A DNA stretch of 64,000 nucleotides, taken from Nymphaea colorata. Its lineage: Eukaryota > Streptophyta > Magnoliopsida > Nymphaeales > Nymphaeaceae. The translations under genes were made by a program, and so were the position numbers. The stretch's first letter is position 1. Each line of letters begins with the position of its first letter. Positions 12,065 through 25,115 of this stretch are shown piece after piece. The stretch is taken from positions 19,484,892 through 19,548,891 of the forward strand of contig NC_045139.1 in the NCBI RefSeq assembly GCF_008831285.2. The letters run 5' to 3'. The notes beneath the pieces are model-generated. The model was not told where the DNA came from. It worked only from the letters and a program-made list of their open reading frames with translations, and did not search any database.

Positions 12065-15000
12065 ATGCACAAGCTGTGGAGCAGGAGTCCTCCTCCCTTC
12101 TTCCCGGTCTCCTCCGCCTTGGGAAGCACCCGCCACCTCTTCGGCTTCCTTGCCATGCCTGCCCTCCCCCGCCCCCACCACCCACTCCCCGCCGCTAAGC
12201 CCCTCCGCCGCTACCCTCGGAACCCTCTCTCCATTCCCCCTTCTTCGCACCACCCCAGGCAACAGCCCTCCTGCGGCTGCCGTGCCGTCTACCACAATGG
12301 CGTGGCTGCCAGGGTTTGGGTGGTTTATAAGGAAGGGACCGGGGTCGCCGGCGCCGCCTGGCTGCACGGCCGGCCGGCCGGACCTTGCGCCGCGTCCTCG
12401 AAGGAAGAGGCTTTGAGTGGCGCGGGGAAGGAAACGGAGTTTGAGGAAGTGGCGGGAGCAGCTGAGGAGGAGAAAGCGAATGAGGGGGTCGCGGGTGGTC
12501 GGCAGCAGAAGCGCTTGTATAAGGAGAGACGGCAAAGGAGCTCTTCTTCTTCATCCGCTTCTTCGCCGTCCTTGTGCCCGCCGGGTCCGGCTTGTGCGGG
12601 ACTTGCTGGTCTTCAGGGGAGTGCCGACCTTTTGACTATTCCCGGCGTCGGCCCCCGTAATCTGAGGAAGCTTGTTGACAATGGCATCGAAGGAGTTGCA
12701 GATCTTAAGCAACTGTACAGAGACAAGGTATCAGAAAATGGTTTCTGTTATCAGCTATGAGCGTTACATGTTTTCCTCTTCTTATGGTATTTGGCGGGTG
12801 CTGTGTGTGTTGCATTTTCTTCTTTAATAGATTATTCATTGCATTAAATGCCAGAGCTAGGCATATGACAACGAAACCAACCACAGTGTTTTAGTTGTGG
12901 AGGTCCATTTTGGAGGCAATGTACTAAATAGATATTTTTTGATGATGCTGCAAATGCATTCAGATGATGTTGACATGACGACCAACTTGTTTTTGTGGGA
13001 GTCCATCATTTCTCTCTTGCAAATGGAAGCCGACCACCGTATTTCTGGGTCTGTGATAAATATTTATAGTTAATAAATCTGAAAATTTGCAGGAACTTGC
13101 ACAGCGTGGGATAATAGTTTTGTCCGGTGAAGCCATCGACACATGAAACATTGATGATGTGTCCATTTCGAAAGAAGTAAGCAACATGGTATCTTTACAA
13201 GAGACATGACGCCCTAATAAGAAAGATCCCTTGGATCTATAAGCGCTTTTATTCGATTTTGTTGTTGCATATTGTATATACAGGGCATTGTACAGGGAAG
13301 AAAATTTTCCCTCTCGCTCTCGCTCTCTCTTTCTCTTTTTTTTTGTCTTGAATTGCTAAGCTTGCTAGTTAACTTACTGAATGATTATGTAACTTCTGGC
13401 CCTTCTTTCTCTACGAGTTCGAGTTGTTGAACAAGTTGTGAAGTTTTTCCACAAAAGAAGTATGGCACCTGTGGATTCTTCCACCTTTTTGTTATGAATC
13501 ATCATTGATTGGGCTGGCGGGCTTGCAAAGTGACTTATTAGTCTATTGGATTTTGGCTTGTTTCAAAGCTTCGGTTACTATTCGATAATTCAATCTTTGT
13601 TAGATTAAAATAGTTTACCGTCGGTGCCTGTCCCTGTGGTAAATTTGTTAGTCCTGGAGGGATTTTTGTTGCCTTCTTTCTTTTTGTTGTGGTTTAAAAT
13701 CCCTTTTTGGATCAATGTCTTTTGGTGTTTTAGTGCTTATACTCATGTTTATGAAGAGAAATTATACCTTAAAGAAAAAATTAGTCTAGTGAATATGTAA
13801 TGCATATATCATAATTTTCTCTTTCAAAATTTGATTATTGTACTTGTCATTGTCTGTGCATTTGTTTCTAACCAATTTCATCCTCATCCAGTTCTTTGGA
13901 GAATCCAGTCAGAAGATGGTTGAATATTTACAGAGCTCTGTAGGGATCATTCACAAAAACCATGCCGAAAGCATAACCTCCTTTATAAAGGATAGTGTCG
14001 ATGAAGAGCTTAAAGAGGCAAGCTCCGAGTCTGACAAGCATTCTTCTCAGAAAAAGAGGATTACGTTCTGTGTGGAGGGGAATATAAGTGTTGGGAAGAC
14101 AACTTTCCTTCAAAGAATAGCCAATGAAACACTTGAATTGCGTGACCTTGTGGAAGTGGTTCCTGAGCCTATTTCAAAGTGGCAGGATATTGGACCCGAT
14201 CATTTCAATATACTAGATGCATTCTATGCAGAACCCCAGAGATATGCCTATACTTTCCAGAATTATGTTTTCGTGACAAGGGTGATGCAAGAACGGGAAT
14301 CTGCTGGTGGAATTAAGCCACTGCGTCTGATGGAAAGAAGTGTTTTTAGTGATCGAATGGTATTGCTTATAGCTTCGAAGTGTTCAGTTTTGTATTTGAT
14401 TTCTTGTTAACTTTTTATGAATGAATTTTGAAGGATGGTTTCTTCTATATGGTGTTGAAATGAAGGTTTTCGTTCGTGCTGTGCATGAAGCTAACTGGAT
14501 GAATGAGATGGAAATCAGCATCTATGATTCATGGTTTGATCCAGTTGTTTCCTGTCTTCCTGGGCTTATTCCTGACGGTTTCATATATCTAAGAGCCAGT
14601 CCTGATACCTGCCATAAGCGGATGTTGCTGAGGAAGAGGACAGAAGAAGGTGGTGTTTCACTGGATTATCTCCGTGACTTGCATGAAAAGCACGAGAGCT
14701 GGTTGTTTCCTTTCAAGAGCGGAAATCATGGAGTAATATCAGTTAGTCAGTTACCTCTCCATGTGGACAGCTCCCTTCATCCTGATATAAGAGATCGTGT
14801 GTTTTATTTGGAAGGGAACCATATGCATTCTAGTATCCAAAAGGTTGGCATTCATTAACCATGATTAACTTTTTTGACTGCCATGACTGGGAAATGTAAG
14901 GAGTCCTTATGAAATTTGCTGTCTCCACATGCAGGTGCCAGCTCTGGTTCTAGATTGTGAACCCAACATTGATTTCAACAAAGACATTGAAGCAAAGGAA

Positions 15001-15600
15001 AGGTATGATTGCAATTATTATCACTCTTGTGCACCTTGCACTTGCATTTTCCATGTTCTAGATTTTCATATCTAGATCATTATGCAGTCAAATTTATAAT
15101 ATAACTGAGTGTATCTGTCCAAGTAGTTCACTTTGACAACCGTGTGCGCTCCTGTGTTTGTGTGGGAGAAAGAGAGTAAATGATGGTTCTGAAGCGTAAC
15201 AGGATGTGGTGTTAAAAGAACTTCTATTTGCTTGTTATGTTCTTTATTAGTCTGAATTGTGGAGAAAAAGTAGATGTTTCCAGGAACTTGGAGGAAGTTC
15301 CTTGTTCTTCTTGGGTTTTTATCTTTGTTGTATCATGCCTTCTGCTGTATTTTCTAACTGATGCGTTAACGTTGTCTCTCGGATAGATATGCTGGCCAAG
15401 TTGCCAAATTCTTCGAGTTTGTCAAGAAAAAGAAAGAAATGCCGTCCACTAAGCCCGATGAAGGCAAAAGCTCTTGTAAGCAGCGGATAGTTCTACCTCA
15501 TCAAGGAGGTTTCTGGACTCCAGATAAAAGGCTTTTCCCGTCTTCATCACTGCAACAGTTCGATTTCAAGCGGGCAATGTCATCATTCCTGTCGAGTTAG
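12065..15600 (+). CDS. Deoxynucleoside kinase (dNK/dGK family), organelle-targeted type
   Basis: Exons 12065-12727, 13892-14359, 14466-14843, 14935-15002 and 15387-15600 join to 596 residues. The enzyme phosphorylates deoxyribonucleosides at the 5' position in dNTP salvage. The P-loop GNISVGKTT is at residues 284-292, the family motif ERSVFSDR at 369-376, and an Arg-rich lid (RMLLRKR) lies further on. The order and overall sequence match the plant dNK related to Arabidopsis At1g72040. The first ~120 residues are rich in Pro, Ser and Arg, as in an organelle targeting peptide. A second in-frame ATG at 12155 (Met31) could give another N-terminus. Residues 186-221 carry IPGVGPRNLRKLV, a helix-hairpin-helix-like turn. 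Introns 1-3 fall between codons and intron 4 splits an Arg codon. The exon 3 acceptor (AATGAAG) has a weak pyrimidine tract. Confidence 0.9.
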
Positions 15601-17480
15601 CTGCATACGAGTCTTCTCCTATTTGCCAGTGCCGTCTTTTTTGCTTTTCGCGATCTTCCAGTTTGTGGCTGTATACAACACATACTGATACTCTAGTTCA
15701 GTCTTGCGGTATTGTTTGAAGCCTGTGGCATGTGTAAAATCGTATCTGTGTTGCAGTGGAAATTTGCTACGTGTTCCATCGTCTACCTTCTGCTTCTTCC
15801 ATCTATTGTGCCTCGTTTTGCATTAATGTTGCAAAGGAGAGTAATGGTGCACAAGCTTTGTTGAAATCAAGAACTAAGCACGAATCTTCTACATTTTCCC
15901 CATATATATGAAGCAGACTCGAGTATGTCATGGATCTTATCGGAAGTATTTATTTAGAAGTTCGGATCTAATGACAGCCTTATACAAGTAAACCTTTTCA
16001 AAAAATCTAATGTATACGTGATTTTGTAGCATTTCAACAATTGACTGGGGTGTGGGTTCTGCGAACTAGAACTTAATATTCTGCATATTTTCATTTTGCT
16101 GCTGATTATGAAAGATTAAATCATTAATTGGTTCTTATTTTCATTACCAAGTGAAAGTAATTAAATTCCTTAAATTCAAGTCTGGTTCGTGGCATCTGTA
16201 CCTTGAGCTTCAACTTGTCATTTATAAACATCTCGTGGCACATCATTATTATTTGGTGCCATAAAAGCGTGATATTAAAAAAATCACCTGTTTTTTATAA
16301 TATCATCTCATTTTTGCCATTTAACTCTTAACGACTAGTTTCGTATCATAGATTTGTTTTAGTGTCTTGTTTGTAATACAATAAGGTTTTAAAGGGATCG
16401 TATGTAATATATTCGCTTCGTACAGAGCAACGATTTTTAGGCGGGAACTTGAAAGAGCGTGTTTTTTCTTTTTCCCGAACGCTTAAAATCACGTAAGGAT
16501 TCGGGTCATATTTCGGATTAGAACTCATATAAAAAGCTACGTGTTGAAATAAGTTCAACTAGGAGGCGTTTGATCCAATTAAAATTAGTTAAATTTTATA
16601 ATCATTGTTCTCATTCTTTCGAAATGTGAATTGTGTTATCAAATAAAGAATTTTCATATGCTCATTCCAAAATCAAAATTTTATGATCATAGCATAAGGA
16701 TAGAAATTATGATTTTAGAATTTTGGAATTTTTTCATCACCCTTTGACGCACAAAGCATGAAGACTTTAATTCATGAATTATATAGTTTTCATCCCCTTT
16801 TTATCAAACAAGTCATTTTTAGTTTTAAAATCAAAATTCAATACTATCAAACTCAAAGAAAAATTGAAATTGAAATTTTCGTTGGAATTCCAAGTTGAAG
16901 TGGAAATTTGAATTTGGAATTTTCTATTGAATTGAAACTATACTTTTTGAAATTCACAAGGCATCGTCATCAAATGAGTGGAATTGAAACTATATTTGTT
17001 AAATATGTTAGCGTATTTATGCAAATACGAGAAAAAATTAGCCAGTTTTTTTATAAATTTTACAAGATATGATTTCCTTAAGAAATTATACTATTAATTA
17101 ACGCCAAACCATTAATCACCAAAATGATAACGGTGGAGATTTTGGACCTACATAATACAGGGGAAATGAAATGGACATAGGCCAGATCATGTGATCTATC
17201 CGCAAATCATATGATTAGTGTTAGACCGTTAAACCATCAAAATGACCGGCGGGGACTTTAGAGCTACACAATGGTGCGGATACCAGCATATGGCAGATCA
17301 TGTGATCGACCGAGCATATAGGCATAAGGATATCATGTGATACGTTCGCGCTCTGGGCGGAGGAGGGAGAAGCCATTTCCCGCTGCCAAGCGAGACGGAA
17401 GTCGAACCGTCTTTTTTGAAGGCAAGACTTTCCCGTCAACCTTTCTCCCGCGGCAACGGTCTTGTTGTGAGAGAGAGGGC
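15601..17480. other. Intergenic region between the kinase and the DUF726 gene
   Basis: The first few hundred bases are probably kinase 3' UTR. The section from about 16560 to 17000 is AT-rich and contains inverted segments, for example ATTCCAAAATC near 16663 against GATTTTAGAATTTTGGAAT near 16720. It opens at 16560 with TAGGAGGCGTTTGAT, like the MITE-like ends near 9650, but I could not pair it with a right end. The last 250 bases hold two similar blocks containing 'CAGATCATGTGATC' (near 17182 and 17293). Confidence 0.45.
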
Positions 17481-20400
17481 ATGGCGGTGGCCGATCTCAC
17501 GCCGACGGAAAGGTACGCGGCGGCGTCGTTGTTTGCTCTCGCCCTGCGCCAGGCCCAAATTCACCAGACAGCTCCTCTTGGCTTCCATCCTTCCGACGGC
17601 GACAACGGCGACGGCGACGACGATCAGCGGAGCAGCAATGCGGAACGCTCGAAGAAAGAGCTCGAAGGAGATCAGGAGAGTCTCTGGACTGACAAGAGCT
17701 GCGGCCTGCTCCGACCCGTCCTCAGGTTTGCCGGGGACGATCTTTCTTCCCAATTGCTTTCCATTTTCTTTTATTTAGATTTCTTAATTTTGATTCTGAT
17801 CCACGTTTTCGAGTGCAGTTGCTTGGATGTTGATCGGAAATCATGGTCGGCGATCGAGGAGACTGCAGCGATGCCGTCGCCGAAGCATCACATTGGAGCG
17901 GTATGCCTGATATGGGTTTTTTCTTGTACGATTATTGTAGGTTTTTATTTGCCTTCGCCTATTTTTTTTGTACATGAGTGAATTATCTACTGAATTACCG
18001 TTTCATTGTCATGTTTTCCTATGTAAAAACTAAGAATGCCGCTAGGTTGCTGTCAAAGTCATTACCGAAACATTTTTTTTTTTTTAAGGAAGTTGCTAAT
18101 GTTTCTCTGATATTGTTCTGTAAAATAATCTGTTCAATTTCCTTTTTCTTGTTTAATTTGCAGTTTTTGAGGATACTTTCAGAGGAAAATTGTGATAGAC
18201 CTCCCGAAATTTTGGATCAGTTTCTTGCTTTGGCCAAATCAGTTGATGCGACGGTGATGAGTTTAGAAGATGATCCTGTGTCACCAACGGCTGAGGGTAT
18301 ACATGTTGCATATGATAACAAGGCAGAGGTGGTTTCCAAGTTTGCAGCTGAGTCTCGTAAAGGATTTCAATTGCAAGGTTCAGGTGTATATTCTGATGGA
18401 GAAATGCTCGGACGGTCCAGACCCGATGAGAAGGAAATTGTGGAAGGGAAGATGGAAAATTACCACTGTAAATTGGTTGTGATGTATGAACTTCTGTCTG
18501 CTTGTTTGGCTGATACTTCTGAAAGAGACAAAAAGAACTCTCGGATGAAAAAAGGTTATGATGCTCGGCATCGTGTTGCGCTTCGTTTATTGGCAACATG
18601 GTTTGACATCAGGTGGAATAAAATGGTTTGTATCATAGATTCAAAGTTGCTACTTATTGGTTCGTATCGTAGTTAATTTTTCTTCCTCATGGAGATTTCT
18701 GCTTAGGCATGTGTTCATCAAGTCCTCAAGCTCCTTTTTCCTCCTCAGAAGGATAGATGCTTGAGGAAGTGGCACACTTACCAAGAGGCACACTTACCTC
18801 TTGATACTTCTGAAATGGTTATTGAATGCATTGACATGGTCTAAAACGAACAGATAGCTGATGCTCATGATAACGTTGAATAATATCAGACAACTAGTGG
18901 TATTATGTCTGGACCCTCATATTTGAATTTTAGGAATTCTGTGGTCTATTATTTCAGAATGGCCTTAAACCTGTTCAGGCGGTGGATGTCCACGTAAGAC
19001 AGTACATGTTCAACCTTGAAGTTGTAGTAGACAAACCATACCGGTGCATTGAGCATCATAGCACATTTAGATAACAGGAAAGGGTTCTGATCCAACATAT
19101 TTTATTACTATCTTAAAATTGGACTATAAAATTGTCACTTGTATTAGGAAATGGAATACACGTTTTTAGTTATAACCACTTGGCATTTCTAATGTCCATT
19201 CTGCATGATTGGGTAGCTTAGTTTGCCAGATTGATATCACAGGGCATTGAAGTCATGACAATCATTTACAGGAAGCATTGGAGTTAATCATTTCTTGCTC
19301 TGCCATGGCGTCTGTGAAGGCAAATGAAGCTCAGTCAGAAGTTCATGAAAATCAAACTACATGGTCCAGGTGGAAGCAAGGTGGTATTATTGGTGCTGCT
19401 GCACTGACTGGAGGAACCTTGCTAGCAATAACTGGCGGTAATGTTTATGGATGCTTTTACTTGTATGGATGGCACACATGGAATGCAACTTTTGGTGATC
19501 TGGTACTCCATGACATATTCATTTCACTTTGTGTTCAATAGGATTAGCAGCTCCAGCAATTGCGGCGGGGTTTGGTGCACTGGCACCCACACTTGGTACT
19601 CTTGTTCCTGTTATTGGTGCAAGTGGGTTTGCTGCTGCAGCCACTGCTGCTGGTTCAGTTGCTGGATCTGTAGCTGTTGCAGCCTCTTTTGGAGGTAAAC
19701 ATAGACCTGTTCTGTTCTGTGCATTAGCAGGCATTGGCATATTTTCTCTTAAATATTCTTGGGTAATCAGTTCAAACATAGGCCATGTGGTTTCATTTGG
19801 TTGCCTTACTACACTTTTTAGTATAATTCTCATTTTATTATTTAAGTCCATTGATGTATGCAACTAGTTAACCATATGGTTCTAAGAACAAATTCTTAGT
19901 TCTAATGTTTTGGTTGACGAGTGGCTGAATAGGACTTCAGAAAGTTGTTCAGGTTGCAGAACATTAAACCTTGCCTCTGGACTGAAGGGGCAGTGACTGT
20001 TTTTGAACCCATTCACATGTGATTATCCTTTGTCAATGCACCAGGTGTCTATGGTGGTCACCTGCAATTTGTCCCTATTTCCTTCAATCACAAATCCAAG
20101 GGAGAAGGTTCATGGCATTGGCCATTAATTTATTTGCCATGTCTTTCTCTTGACCGTAGCTAGTACTGGAAATCTAACACATGAATGTCATGAATAATGT
20201 TCCCTATCATTATAGGTGGCTGGTTCAAATATTCCTCACTGGAAGAAACTGAATCCTGTTCAGCTTGTTCATAGTGTTCAAAATGCTAAACTGAAAGATC
20301 TTAATCTGTCACTTGCTGCAGCGGCTGGAGCTGGCCTTGCTGGGACGAAAATGGCTAGAAGAATTGGAGACATTGATGAGTTTGAATTCAAGCGTATTGA

Positions 20401-23400
20401 TGAAAGCCAAAACCAAGGCGTGGGTTGCTTCTTGTGTAGCTGTTCATTATTAATGTTATTGTTAATTCAAATTAGTCAACAAATTTTTCTTCATTGTGTG
20501 GGCACTTCACCATCTCTTCCATGTCATATTGACACGAGCACCATATTTACTGGAACATTGAGATAATGAATCTGTTGAACTTGTCCAGATGGTCAATAGT
20601 ATATCCTTAAGCACATGCATTTTTACGCCTCAATTCTTTAGTTTCTAGGGTTTTGTAGTCAACTTGCACTACGCTGTACAATTTTATCGGATGTATAGCC
20701 CTTCGCTCAAGAGAGAGCACTCCCACTCTCTTATAGGCGTGGGACTACTTCCAACTTATATTTGCCCTTTTGAATCTATGATCAGCAAATGCTGTGTTAT
20801 CTTATTCTATTTTGCAACTTTGTTTCTGATGTAATTATGTGTAACTAAAGGACAACCTGACACCTTGATCTCAGATCTCTGTTTGATAGTTTCCGAGAAG
20901 TAACATGCTTTTCAGGAGGCATGAGACTCTCTTACAGATATCAGGTGAAAGAACAAGCTATGTGAAAATTTTCTGTTGTAAAAGATCCCAACCTGGTTTG
21001 TGCCCCTCACCTGACTTTTACATGGTCCTATACCGAATGCTGCATAGCAAAATAATATGCCATGCAGAATAAAGTTTAATAAATGGTTCTATTGGGAGTC
21101 CCATCATATTTATTAGCTTGACTTATTTCGTAATCTATTCATCATTTGTTTGCAGCGTCTAGCTGTTGGCATCATGGTCTCAGGCTTTGTCTTCGAAGAG
21201 GATGATTTCTTAAGACCATGGGAAGGTCAAAGGGGATGCTTGGAGAGGTAATATCATTCTTAGGCAGTTGCATTAGATGCCTCTAGTTTATTGATATTTT
21301 TTCTTGTGAGTGTATCTTGACTTTATTAATTTGTGATTTTTTTGTGTTATTTACTAATTATTTTCATCTTAGCTTGGACAACTGTGCCATTCTATGAATG
21401 ATATAACATGCTGGCCTATCACTATATAAAATGTGTTCTTTCAAACAGTTTCCGTTGCATTCTGCATTTGGCTAATTTATGATATTTGGGTTTTCGTTAC
21501 CTGATAACCTTCAGTCATATTTTGTTTCCAAATTTTTTAATGACACTATTTCATTCTTGAATATTATATTCATTCCCATGAAGTGGTAAAGTTGTAGATG
21601 ATTTCTAGTAATGCACACTTACTACCAAAAGATGGTGGAAATAGACTGAAGATAGAAATGATTGCTTTATATTCCTTATCAAAATTATACAGTAAGATTA
21701 GGTTTAATTTTTTTTTTAATTCAGTGTCATATTAAGAAGCACCATTATACTGTATTAAAGGCTTTAATAGTATCTTTTTTATGCTATGTTGAAGTTTGAC
21801 TTTCTTTTTACAAGTTCGCTCTTGCATTTAGATATGCTTTGCAATGGGAATCAAAAAATTTGATTGCAGTAAGCACTGCGATACAGGATTGGCTGACTTC
21901 AAGTAAGTGGCATTAATTTTTTTCCTAAATGTTCTGCTTCTTTTTTGGTTGTTGAGATGGTATCGACTTGGTTTCTTATGCAGGCCTGACAACAGAATTG
22001 ATGAGACAAGGTGCCATGTTGACAGTGTTAGGTAGCCTTGTTGCTGCATTAGCCTGGCCATCCACATTACTAGCAGCAACAAATTTTATAGACAGCAAAT
22101 GGGCTATTGCTGTGGACAGGTATCTGTTCATCTAAAGTGAGCATAATGTGGAAGTGCATGCTGTCGGCATTTATTCTCGGCTATTGTTGATTTACATGAC
22201 ACCATAGATTTGTAATGAATGTTTAAATTTTCCTTAATCAACCAATAATTTTCATCTGGCAGATCAGATAAGGCTGGGAAGCTTCTTGCTGAAGTGTTGC
22301 AGAAGGGATTACAGGGAAACAGGCATGTAACTGGAATATAGGGTTACTGGTTTATTTGATTGATTGCCGATCCTTATTTATTCTTACTCACTGAAACATT
22401 CAGGCCTGTCACTCTTATTGGTTATTCCTTGGGAGCAAGGGTGATATTCAAATGTCTTCAGCGTTTAGCCAAATCTCATAATAGTGGTACCTGCCTATCT
22501 TGAGTTTACAAGCCGATTTTGTTTACCTCAGTTTACCAAAATTCTGATCCATGAAAACTGGGTCTGCAGCTGAAATTGTAGAAAAAGTTGTCCTACTTGG
22601 AGCACCAATTCCATCAAGAGATGAAAATTGGGAGGCTGCTCGGAAGGTAATCCTGTTTACTGCAGTGGTGCAGGTTATGGCATTTTATGCAATCTGTCAT
22701 CTTTTGATTCTCTTGGTAGAAGACCTAGATGTACATTCATCTGAAGTTTCTAGATGACGTGTTTTCCTCTCTGCCTGTTTAAAATTGTTTCTGTGCTTGT
22801 GGAGTTACTGGAAAGTAGAGAAGGCTTTCTATTATGCCAGATTCATAACTCTAATCTTCAGCTTATTCTACATATTAAGTATGTTTAAGAAAGTGCAGAT
22901 TCGTGGCTCTTATTGTACTTAAGTAGTCACCCAGACTAAACTTGAGCTCAAGTTAAAATGTGTATGTGCAGTGTAAGTTACTAAGTTTCTCGCAATTATC
23001 CACTTGTTTCACAGATAAGAAGCTGCAAGTGGTCATCTATTCAACTTGCACTGCAAGATGGCTTACCTCAGAAGGGGAAACCGGAATAGTTGTCAAAATC
23101 TAGTTGAAGTTGAAAAACAGAGTAGATAATTTTACTATTTTAGTATAAAGATCTGGAAAAAAGAGAAAAAGAGTTTCTCATCTCCAGCTTCCACCTTGAA
23201 CTCTCTATCTTATATGAGAGGAACACATTTTAGTAGTTATATTTTAAGTTCATTACGCTAGTGTCAAGTGCAAGTCATATTTGCATTTATATCTGCAACA
23301 TACACAATTTTGCAGAAGGCGTTAACCTAGTCAATATCATACATAATGCAATCTCAACAGTTAATGGGTTGGTGTAATGGGATGGAAGGGCGTCATACAG

Positions 23401-25110
23401 GCACTGATTGTTCAACTTGCATGGTCATCACTCATGTGCATGCATGTAGGTGTACAACCTTGGGCAAGGTGTTACACCTAAGAGTTTTATTATTACTCCA
23501 AATAAGGTTGAGGCCTAGGTTTCCTGTCCAAATTGATTAATAAGAAAACACTGATGTCAAGTGAATTTCATAGGTTGTATGAATGTCCTCCTTTCAATCA
23601 CGTCTTGATGTCATGTTAATTTTCAAGTTTCAAAAAAAAAAAAAAGTGAGAAAGAATGTTTGTCCTGGTCTTCCATATGGATTTGTCATTCATTCAAGGA
23701 CATGAATAGCAACACACAAACTAATGAATGTCAGCTGCAGCTTTACTAATATTTAGACATCTATGGCACTTATGCAAGTTAATGTTTGGACCAAATATTC
23801 CTGATCAACCTGTCTCAGTGAACACGTCATTGGGAATTGGGAGGCCTGTACTTAGCATTAAAGTTAGTGGATTGAGTCGTTCAAGTAACCTAGAAACTGA
23901 ACATTTTAGTGTTTAGGTATACTTTTGACAGAAAAATAGTTATGCAAACTATAGAATCACTGAATGTGCTGTGCAACATCAACAATTAAGCTATACATAC
24001 AACTTTTATGATTTTTAACATCTATGATGCAATATCTTTAAGGACTACACATTGAAGTCATGAAATGCTTGATAGAAAACCATTGGAGGCACACATCGTT
24101 TTTTCTGATTCAGAGGCACACATCGTTTTTTACTTTGATCTTGTCAATGAAATTGGACTCTCATATGCTTTGAGAATTACTTAAAAGTGCATGTGGGCAA
24201 GTAACCTTGAACTGATGATTATTTGAGGTCTTATCCGAGTTCCCATTCATTGAGATTTCTAATTAGCACTTCATAAACTCGTGGACTTCTCTATATCGTT
24301 ACGGATTTAAAGAATATCATGAGAAAAGAAAATAAAAGAACTCTTATTCTTCGGCTTATTCTTATTAATGGTGATCTCACTTACCATCATGAATGCTAAC
24401 TCTTACAGCTTTGCTGATCTGCTGTGATTTTGTGTTACTTTGTCGATCAAATTTATGGTGAATTATGAAGGAAAATGATGGAGAAGTTGTGGATAGTGGT
24501 GGAGGGAAGATTGGAGAGTTCTTTCATCATGGATCATTAATTCCTGCTATATTGTTTGCAAGAAAGAAAACATTATCCTGGTCAATGGCATTTATATAAC
24601 TGATAGTAGAACGAAAAGGAAATTGCCATTTGAAAAAATATAAACCTATCAATTTTCTTTTAAATGTTAACATATTTAAATCAACTGGCCTTTTGCAGGT
24701 TGTGGCTGGCAGGTTCGTGAATGCGTATTCTACCAATGACTGGATGCTTGGTGTTGCTTTCCGTGCAAGGTATCTTTAATCTTGACAGAAAGAGAACTGA
24801 TGACTAAAGGATTTCTGTGATATTATTTAATATATAACTTTTATTTCTCAGCTTGCTTACAGAAGGGTTGGCAGGAATTGAGCCTGTCGAAGTATCTGGA
24901 ATTGAGAACGTGAGTATTTTTATTTTGTTATTATCTTTCTGTCGCTGAATCTAATTGATGTCTACGTTGCTTTAGGTTGATGTTACAGAAGTGATTGATG
25001 GGCATTCTTCATACCTCCATTGTACCCAGCAAATTGTTCAACGGCTTGAGTTGGACACATATTATCCTGTTTTTTCCAATTCTCAAGCAAGTCCCAAACA
25101 ATTCGATTAA
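17481..25110 (+). CDS. DUF726 / TMCO4-like transmembrane protein with alpha/beta-hydrolase fold
   Basis: Fifteen exons, 662 residues: 17481-17725, 17819-17900, 18164-18625, 19272-19437, 19542-19694, 20322-20419, 21156-21247, 21832-21902, 21984-22119, 22263-22322, 22404-22486, 22570-22646, 24699-24769, 24852-24909, 24976-25110. All junctions keep frame. The N-terminal third is soluble and acidic. Residues about 300-385 form a Gly/Ala-rich hydrophobic region, probably two or three membrane helices, ending at GLAGTKMARR. The C-terminal part carries GYSLGAR with Ser530 as the likely nucleophile position, then a VVLLGAPIPS strand. This matches DUF726 proteins such as human TMCO4 and plant 'transmembrane/coiled-coil' proteins. 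A hydrolase activity is inferred from the motif; the biochemical role is not known to me. Intron 10 appears to use a GC donor. The start follows an AG-rich leader and opens MAVADLTPTERYAAAS. Confidence 0.88.
22323..22403 (+). other. Probable GC-AG intron in the DUF726 gene
   Basis: The exon ends ...GGAAACAG and the intron begins GCATGT; the acceptor is ATTCAG at 22398-22403. Splicing here restores Arg and then PVTLIGYSLGAR, the expected strand before the nucleophile elbow. The nearest GT (at 22327) would add bases and shift the frame into the next exon. GC-AG introns make up about one percent of plant introns and usually have AG before the donor, as here. Confidence 0.65.
22647..24698 (+). 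other. Long intron 12 of the DUF726 gene
   Basis: About 2 kb, much longer than the other introns of this gene, running from GTAATCC to TTTTGCAG. It contains a 14-base A run at about 23632-23645 and AT-rich filler. A stretch around 23360-23540 has weak resemblance to RNA polymerase III box A and box B spacing and might be a degraded SINE. No coding sequence is recognised in it. Confidence 0.55.
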
Positions 25111-25115
25111 CTAAG

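Noticed and set aside
11785-12554. Overlapping frames on both strands around kinase exon 1
   Set aside because: Only the plus frame from 12065 continues into the P-loop exon through a valid splice junction; the others are shadows of a GC-rich targeting-peptide region.
23360-23540. tRNA-derived SINE in intron 12 of the DUF726 gene
   Set aside because: Box A- and box B-like words are too weak, and no target duplication or adjoining poly-A tail could be defined.
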